Shown here: in pieces, positions 59,025 to 64,000 of the stretch | How the letters are laid out: each line of letters starts with the position of its first letter | Numbering within the stretch: the stretch's first letter is position 1 | Assembly (NCBI RefSeq): GCF_021023135.1 | Contig: NZ_PGFV01000009.1 | Coordinates: 1 to 64,000, forward strand | DNA from: Brevibacterium sp. CCUG 69071 | GTDB lineage: Bacteria > Actinomycetota > Actinomycetes > Actinomycetales > Brevibacteriaceae | Length of the DNA: 64,000 bases | Direction: 5' to 3' | Made by a program: the position numbers and the translations under genes | The notes under the pieces: model-generated | The model's input: only the letters and a program-made list of their open reading frames with translations | Told to the model about the DNA's origin: nothing | The model's database searches: none

Positions 59025-60713
59025 ATGAACTGGTTCACCGGCATCACCCAGATCCTCCTCGTCCTCGCACTCCTCGCCGCGGCTAATGCACCCCTGGGTG
59101 CCTATATGGCCCACGTGTTCACTACCGATCGCGACACTAAGGTCGAAGCCCTGTTCTACCGGATCACCGGCATCGACCCGGGCTCCGAGCAGCGCTGGCG
59201 GGTCTACCTCTTCTCGGTCCTTGCCTTCTCCGCGGTCTCGATCGGCGTGCTCTTCGCGCTGCTGCGCCTCCAGCACGTTCTGCCGCTGTCCAACGGCAAA
59301 GGCTCGGTGTCTGCCGACCTCGCCCTCAACACCGCGGTCTCCTTCGTCACGAACACGAACTGGCAGGCCTACTCCGGTGAGACGACGATGGGCTTCCTCG
59401 CCCAGATGGCCGGACTCGGCGTGCAGAACTTCGTCTCCGCGGCCGTGGGACTCGCGGTCGCCGTCGCCCTCATCCGCGGCTTCATGCGCCACAACTCCCT
59501 ATTCATCGGCAACTTCTGGGTCGACCTGACCCGCGGGGTCCTGCGCATCCTGCTGCCGCTCTCCGTGCTCGCGGCCTTGGTCTACATCGGCCTCGGCGTC
59601 GTCGACAACCTCACCCCCGACCAGATCGTCCACACCGTCACCGGCACCGCCGGCGCCACTCAGACTATTCCTGGCGGTCCCGACGCCAGCCAGGAGGTCA
59701 TCAAACACCTCGGCACCAACGGCGGCGGCTTCTTCAACGCGAACTCCGCCCACCCGCTCTCGGCCCCGAGCGCCCTGATCAACCTCCTCAATGTCTTCCT
59801 CATCCTCCTCATCCCCTCCGCCCTGCCCAGGACCTTCGGGATCATGGTCGGCAGCCGGAAGCACGGTTGGGCGATCCTCGCGGCCATGGGCATCCTCTTC
59901 GCACTCTCGCTGAGCGCCGTCATCGCCGCAGAAACCTCGGCGAGCACCCCCGCCGCCCAGGCCGCGGGCGCCGCGATGGAGGGACGAGAGACGCGCTTCG
60001 GCATCATTCCCTCGGCCTTCTTCGCCGTCGCCACGACGATGACCTCGACCGGAGCCGTGGACTCGGCCCACTCGAGCTATTCGGGCCTCGGCGGGGGAGT
60101 GCTCATGGTCAACATGATGCTCGGCGAGATCGCTCCCGGCGGCGTCGGCTCCGGCCTCTACGGCATGCTCATCGACGCCATCATCGCGGTCTTCGTCTGC
60201 GGGCTCATGGTCGGCCGCACCCCCGAAATCCTCGGCAAACGAATCGGACGACGAGAGATCACCCTGGCCAGCGGCGTCATCCTCATCACCCCGACCCTCG
60301 CCCTGGCCGGCACCGCCGTTGCCACCCTGTGGCCGGGCACGATGGATTCGATCCTCAACACCGCAGCAGGCTCCGCGACCCTCAACCCCCACGCCCTGTC
60401 CGAGCTCCTCTACGCCTTCACCTCGGCGGCCAACAACAACGGCTCCGCGTTCGCTGGGCTCGCCGCGGACACCCCGTTCTTCAACGTGTCTCTGGCTGTG
60501 GTGATGTTCCTCGGCAGGCTCGTCCCGATCGGGCTGGTGCTCGCACTCGCCGGTTCCCTGGCTGGCCAATACACCGCCGAGGCGACTCCCGGCACCCTGC
60601 CCACCCACCGACCGCTGTTCGTCGGGGTCGTCGTGGGCATCGGCCTCATCATCGGGGCCCTGACCTACCTCCCGGTGCTCGCGCTGGGACCGATCAACGA
60701 AGGACTGATGTGA
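59025..60713 (+). CDS. kdpA: Potassium-transporting ATPase subunit A
   Basis: A 562-residue K+-selective membrane subunit related to Trk-type channels. Filter-like segments are [11 protein letters not shown] near residue 105, [16 protein letters not shown] near 225, SSYSGLGGG near 345 and [13 protein letters not shown] near 465. ATG 59025 is preceded by GGGGGAGG; the frame extends to 58800 only by chance. It is followed by kdpB after 1 nt. Part of the Kdp high-affinity K+ uptake pump. Confidence 0.95.
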   Translation: MNWFTGITQILLVLALLAAANAPLGAYMAHVFTTDRDTKVEALFYRITGIDPGSEQRWRVYLFSVLAFSAVSIGVLFALLRLQHVLPLSNGKGSVSADLALNTAVSFVTNTNWQAYSGETTMGFLAQMAGLGVQNFVSAAVGLAVAVALIRGFMRHNSLFIGNFWVDLTRGVLRILLPLSVLAALVYIGLGVVDNLTPDQIVHTVTGTAGATQTIPGGPDASQEVIKHLGTNGGGFFNANSAHPLSAPSALINLLNVFLILLIPSALPRTFGIMVGSRKHGWAILAAMGILFALSLSAVIAAETSASTPAAQAAGAAMEGRETRFGIIPSAFFAVATTMTSTGAVDSAHSSYSGLGGGVLMVNMMLGEIAPGGVGSGLYGMLIDAIIAVFVCGLMVGRTPEILGKRIGRREITLASGVILITPTLALAGTAVATLWPGTMDSILNTAAGSATLNPHALSELLYAFTSAANNNGSAFAGLAADTPFFNVSLAVVMFLGRLVPIGLVLALAGSLAGQYTAEATPGTLPTHRPLFVGVVVGIGLIIGALTYLPVLALGPINEGLM

Positions 60714-60714
60714 G

Positions 60715-62988
60715 ATGAGGAAGTCATCCACCGCACCAACGCAGGCTGCCGCCCCCACCCAGACACGCACCACCGCGACGCTGTCGCTGACCGCCCTCGC
60801 CGAGGCGGCCGTCCTCGGGCTGCGCAAGCTCGATCCGCGCACCGCCTGGCACAACCCCGTGATGTTCCTCGTCGAGATCGGCGCGGCCATCACCCTCGTC
60901 CTCGCGATCCTCGATCCCACCCGCTTCACCTGGGCGATCAGCATCTGGCTCATCCTCACCGTGGTCTTCGCCAACACCGCCGAGGCGCTCGCCGAAGGCC
61001 GCGGCCGCGCGCAGGCCGAATCGCTGCGGGCGACCCGGGTGAGCGCGAATGCACTGAGGATCGACGAGTCCGGCCACGAGGAGACCGTCCCCGCCTCCGC
61101 CCTACGCGCCGGTGACCGGGTGCGCGTCGTCGCCGGCGAGGTCATCCCCGGCGACGGCGACATCATCGCCGGAGCCGCGACCGTCGACGAATCCGCGATC
61201 ACCGGGGAGTCTGCCTCGGTCATCCGGGAGGCCGGCGGCGACCGCTGCGCCGTGACCGGCGGGACGAAGGTGCTCTCCGACGAGATCACCGTGTCGATCA
61301 CCGCGAGCCCGGGCGAGAGCTTCCTCGACCACATGATCGGCCTCGTCGAGGGTGCGAACCGGCAGAAGACTCCGAACGAGATCGCCCTCGGCGTCTTCCT
61401 CTCCGTGCTCACTCTCATCTTCATCCTCGTCGTGGGCAGCCTCGCCCCGATCGCTGCGTTCTCCGGCGCCCCGCAGTCGCTGACCGTGCTCATCGCCCTC
61501 CTCGTCTGCCTCGTGCCGACGACGATCGGTGCTCTGCTCTCGGCGATCGGCATCGCCGGCATGGACCGGCTGGTCGGGGCGAACGTCCTTGCCAAGTCCG
61601 GGCGGGCCGTCGAAGCCGCCGGCGACGTGTCGACCCTGCTGCTCGACAAGACCGGCACGATCACGATCGGTGACCGGCAGGCGAGCGATCTCGTTCCTTT
61701 GGGGTCGACGAGCGAAACCCAGATCGCCGAGGCGGCCCGACTCTCGTCCTTGGCCGATGAGACCCCAGAAGGGAGGTCCGTCGTCACTCTCGCCGAAACG
61801 GTCTTCCACGTCGAGGCTGCGGGTCTCGAGGCCTATCCCGAAGCCGAGTTCATCCCGTTCTCCGCGAGCACACGGCTCTCGGGAATCGTGTTGCCCGGGG
61901 AACGTGGAGCCGGAGAAACTGGAGCCGGCGGAACGGCTGGAGCAGCCGGAGATGCCGGAGGCGAGGGAACGGCTGGAGCGTCCGAATCCAGGGGGACGGC
62001 CGGCGTGAGTGCGCGAACCGTGGTCAAGGGCGCCGCGAAGGAGGTCATCGCCTGGGCGAGCGAGCGCGGCGCCGAGGTTCCCGCCGAGGCCACGGCTGAG
62101 GTCGAACGCATCAACACCGGCGGCGGCACCGCCCTCCTCGTGGCCGAGTCCATCGAAGCCGGCGCGCCTGCCGCCACCGCCGCGACCACGTCGGCGCGGG
62201 CTAGCGGCTCGGCAACCGCAGCGACGGCACCGGCCGCAATCGCGACGGCCACCGCGCGGATCCTCGGGGTCATCGACCTTCGCGACGTCGTCAAACCCGG
62301 CATAGCCGAGCGCTTTGCGACCCTGCGTCAGATGGGGATCCGGACCGTGATGATCACCGGCGACAACGAACTCACCGCCCGCTCCATCGCCCGGGAGGCC
62401 GGGGTCGACGATTTCCTCGCCGAGGCGACTCCCGAGGACAAACTCGACCTCATCCGACGCGAGCAGGCAGGCGGCCGGATGGTCGCGATGACCGGGGACG
62501 GGACGAACGACGCCCCCGCCCTCGCCCAGGCCGACGTGGGGGTCGCGATGAACACGGGAACGACCGCAGCGAAGGAGGCCGGCAACCTCGTCGACCTCGA
62601 TTCGGATCCGACGAAGCTCATCGACATCGTCGCGATCGGCAAGCAGCTGCTCATCACTCGCGGGGCGCTGACGACCTTCTCGATTGCCAACGACGTCGCG
62701 AAGTACTTCGCGATCGTGCCCGCGATGTTCCTGCTCGCGTTCCCCGGACTCGGGGCGCTCAACATCATGGGGCTGCACAGCCCAGAGTCGGCGATCCTCT
62801 CGGCCGTGATCTTCAACGCCCTGATCATCCTCGCCCTCATCCCCGTCGCCCTGCGCGGGGTGCGGTTCACAGCGACGAGCGCCTCGGCGCTGCTGCGGAC
62901 CAACCTGCTGATCTTCGGACTCGGCGGCCTCATCGTCCCGTTCATCGGCATCAAACTCATCGACCTCCTCATCGCCCCGCTGCTCTGA
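60715..62988 (+). CDS. kdpB: Potassium-transporting ATPase subunit B
   Basis: A 757-residue P-type ATPase that powers K+ uptake. The phosphorylation motif [12 protein letters not shown] is near residue 310; [20 protein letters not shown] near 597 and the TGES actuator motif (ITGESASV) are present. It is longer than standard (about 680) because of two low-complexity insertions in the nucleotide-binding domain, near residues 400-430 (hexapeptide repeat) and 480-510 (Ala/Thr-rich). One-nt spacing from kdpA. Confidence 0.96.
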   Translation: MRKSSTAPTQAAAPTQTRTTATLSLTALAEAAVLGLRKLDPRTAWHNPVMFLVEIGAAITLVLAILDPTRFTWAISIWLILTVVFANTAEALAEGRGRAQAESLRATRVSANALRIDESGHEETVPASALRAGDRVRVVAGEVIPGDGDIIAGAATVDESAITGESASVIREAGGDRCAVTGGTKVLSDEITVSITASPGESFLDHMIGLVEGANRQKTPNEIALGVFLSVLTLIFILVVGSLAPIAAFSGAPQSLTVLIALLVCLVPTTIGALLSAIGIAGMDRLVGANVLAKSGRAVEAAGDVSTLLLDKTGTITIGDRQASDLVPLGSTSETQIAEAARLSSLADETPEGRSVVTLAETVFHVEAAGLEAYPEAEFIPFSASTRLSGIVLPGERGAGETGAGGTAGAAGDAGGEGTAGASESRGTAGVSARTVVKGAAKEVIAWASERGAEVPAEATAEVERINTGGGTALLVAESIEAGAPAATAATTSARASGSATAATAPAAIATATARILGVIDLRDVVKPGIAERFATLRQMGIRTVMITGDNELTARSIAREAGVDDFLAEATPEDKLDLIRREQAGGRMVAMTGDGTNDAPALAQADVGVAMNTGTTAAKEAGNLVDLDSDPTKLIDIVAIGKQLLITRGALTTFSIANDVAKYFAIVPAMFLLAFPGLGALNIMGLHSPESAILSAVIFNALIILALIPVALRGVRFTATSASALLRTNLLIFGLGGLIVPFIGIKLIDLLIAPLL
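61915..62004 (+). repeat. 18-bp repeats in the kdpB insertion, 5 units
   Basis: Units of 18 bp encode [24 protein letters not shown] and SRGTAG. The insertion is in the N domain of the ATPase, where standard KdpB has a short loop. Confidence 0.75.
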
Positions 62989-63033
62989 CCACACCGTCCC
63001 AACGACCCCGCTGCTCTGAAAGACAGGCTCACC

Positions 63034-63645
63034 ATGGTCACCCTCCTCACCCGCCAGCTGCTCACTGGCGTCAAGGTCCTTGCCGTCCTCACGCTCGTCC
63101 TAGGTCTCGCCTACCCGCTGTCGATGGTGGCGATCGGCACGCTCGTCCCCTCCCAGGACGCGTCGATCCGCGACGCCAGCGGTCAGGTCGTCGGCAATGC
63201 GCACCTGGCCCAGGAAGTCACCGGCGACGAGTGGTTCTACCCGCGACCCTCGGCCGGCGAATTCGACGGGCTCGCCTCCGGGGCGTCGAACCTCGCGGCC
63301 ACCAGCCACGAACTCCTCGCCGACATCCGGGTCAGGCGGGCCGACATCGCCGCACGTGAGCACGTCGACCCGGCCGCGATTTCTGCGGATGCGCTGACAG
63401 CTTCGGCCTCCGGCCTCGATCCGGACATCAGCCCTGAGTATGCTCGACTCCAGATCGCTCGCGTCGCGCGCGAGACCGGAATCAGTGAGAGGGGAGTGGA
63501 GGCCATGGTCGCGAAGAACACCGCGCAGCCGCTGCTCGGCTTCATCGGCGAACCCCACGTCAACGTGACCACTCTCAACAACGACCTCGCCAACAGCTTG
63601 GCCGATTCATCCGACCACCGCACCGAATCGCCGGGCACGCACTGA
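63034..63645 (+). CDS. kdpC: Potassium-transporting ATPase subunit C
   Basis: A 203-residue KdpC with an N-terminal membrane helix (LTLVLGLAYPLSMVAIGTL). GEEWFYPRPSA-like sequence (GDEWFYPRPSAGEFDG), SGASNLA, SGLDPDISPEYARLQIARVA and the final LGFIGEPHVNVTTLN fit the family. It stabilises the KdpAB complex. Its stop overlaps the kdpD start (TGATG). Confidence 0.95.
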   Translation: MVTLLTRQLLTGVKVLAVLTLVLGLAYPLSMVAIGTLVPSQDASIRDASGQVVGNAHLAQEVTGDEWFYPRPSAGEFDGLASGASNLAATSHELLADIRVRRADIAAREHVDPAAISADALTASASGLDPDISPEYARLQIARVARETGISERGVEAMVAKNTAQPLLGFIGEPHVNVTTLNNDLANSLADSSDHRTESPGTH

Positions 63646-64000
63646 TGGTCCCACCTCGGCGGGGGACGCTCACGGTCTTTCTCGGCTACGCGCCCGGGGT
63701 CGGCAAGACCGTGGCGATGCTCGAGACCGCGGCCGCCGCCTCGGCGACCGGGCGCGATGTCGTCATCGGCATCGTCGAGGACCACGGGCGCGCCTTCACC
63801 CGTGCCCTGGCCGAAGGGTTCGAGATCGTTCCACGCCGGCAGGTTCCCCACCAGGGGAGGACCTTCGAGGAATTCGACCCCGAGGCGGTGCTGGCCAGAT
63901 CCCCCGAGCTCGTCGTCATCGACGAACTCGCCCACACGAACGTCGTCCCTGACGAGGAGGCCCCCGCCCAAGACGCCACCCGGGCCAAGCGCTGGGAGGA
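63645..64000 (+). CDS. kdpD: Sensor kinase KdpD, N-terminal part (cut by window edge)
   Basis: At least 118 residues of the KdpD N-terminal domain. GYAPGVGKT near residue 13 is the Walker A motif, and VVIDELAHTNV near residue 87 is the Walker B-like region typical of KdpD. It would sense K+ limitation and control kdp through KdpE, which is outside the window. ATG overlaps the kdpC stop by one base. Confidence 0.93.
   Translation, partial: MVPPRRGTLTVFLGYAPGVGKTVAMLETAAAASATGRDVVIGIVEDHGRAFTRALAEGFEIVPRRQVPHQGRTFEEFDPEAVLARSPELVVIDELAHTNVVPDEEAPAQDATRAKRWE

Noticed and set aside
59499-62994. Long minus-strand frames opposite kdpA and kdpB
   Set aside because: Low-complexity antisense frames over well-conserved kdp genes.

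Overview
This window is a high-GC actinobacterial chromosome segment. The gene content suggests a Brevibacterium-like member of the Micrococcales: a glycine riboswitch ahead of gcvPTH-sdaA, an ectABC operon, an LPxTG-anchored surface protein, many LysR, Lrp, TetR and WYL regulators, and a kdp operon. The genus is inferred from protein resemblance and style, not proven. I saw no rRNA, tRNA, CRISPR array, prophage or intact insertion sequence. Genes are densely packed on both strands, and most long antisense reading frames are GC-rich shadows.

Layout. 0-16.5 kb: a DinB-like protein diverging from a WYL regulator, a universal stress protein, a YdiJ-type D-2-hydroxyacid dehydrogenase, a small HTH protein, an inositol-phosphatase-like enzyme, a large YtcJ-type amidohydrolase, and a minus-strand acyl-CoA cluster (type III CoA-transferase, acyl-CoA dehydrogenase, SDR) diverging from a LysR gene. 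A kinase-like/DUF1990 pair and another SDR follow. 16.6-26.4 kb: glycine and serine catabolism (riboswitch-gcvP-gcvT-gcvH-sdaA) followed by ectoine synthesis (ectA-ectB-ectC) and a clear terminator. 26.5-34.7 kb: a secreted lysine-rich protein, then a minus-strand catabolic cluster (Lrp-type regulator, imidase/deacetylase-like hydrolase, MHS transporter, SDR, ketopantoate-reductase-like enzyme) with an unannotated 54-residue ORF and an AGCS amino-acid symporter upstream. 34.9-47 kb: glycerophosphodiesterase, an acidic LPxTG protein, a DUF255 thioredoxin-like protein, a TetR/DHA2 efflux divergon with an operator array, a PF09818-type ATPase, an amidohydrolase and an M18 aminopeptidase. 47-58.7 kb: DUF1684 protein, M13 metalloprotease, low-molecular-weight phosphatase, CopC protein, PQQ-type sugar dehydrogenase lipoprotein, a RES/Xre-type toxin-antitoxin pair, a GPP34 protein, and a LysR/FAD-flavoprotein divergon. 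58.7-64 kb: kdpA-kdpB-kdpC and the start of kdpD, cut by the window edge.

How the parts fit. The gcv-sda genes can degrade glycine and serine, with the first gene behind a glycine sensor. The ect and kdp operons are the two classical arms of osmotic adaptation: compatible solute synthesis and high-affinity K+ uptake. Several other clusters look like regulator-plus-catabolic-operon modules for carboxylates, imides or acyl-CoA substrates.

Cross-cutting signals. (1) A roughly 70-bp hairpin repeat family occurs three times at gene ends, with variable but still self-complementary centres. (2) 18-bp-period minisatellites recur at six loci, five of them coding hexapeptide insertions. (3) Many genes show a -10-like hexamer 6-7 nt before the start codon, which suggests leaderless transcripts. 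(4) Compact palindromic operator candidates lie in nearly every divergent promoter region, the best being four evenly spaced GAAC-N3-GTTC sites before the DHA2 efflux gene.
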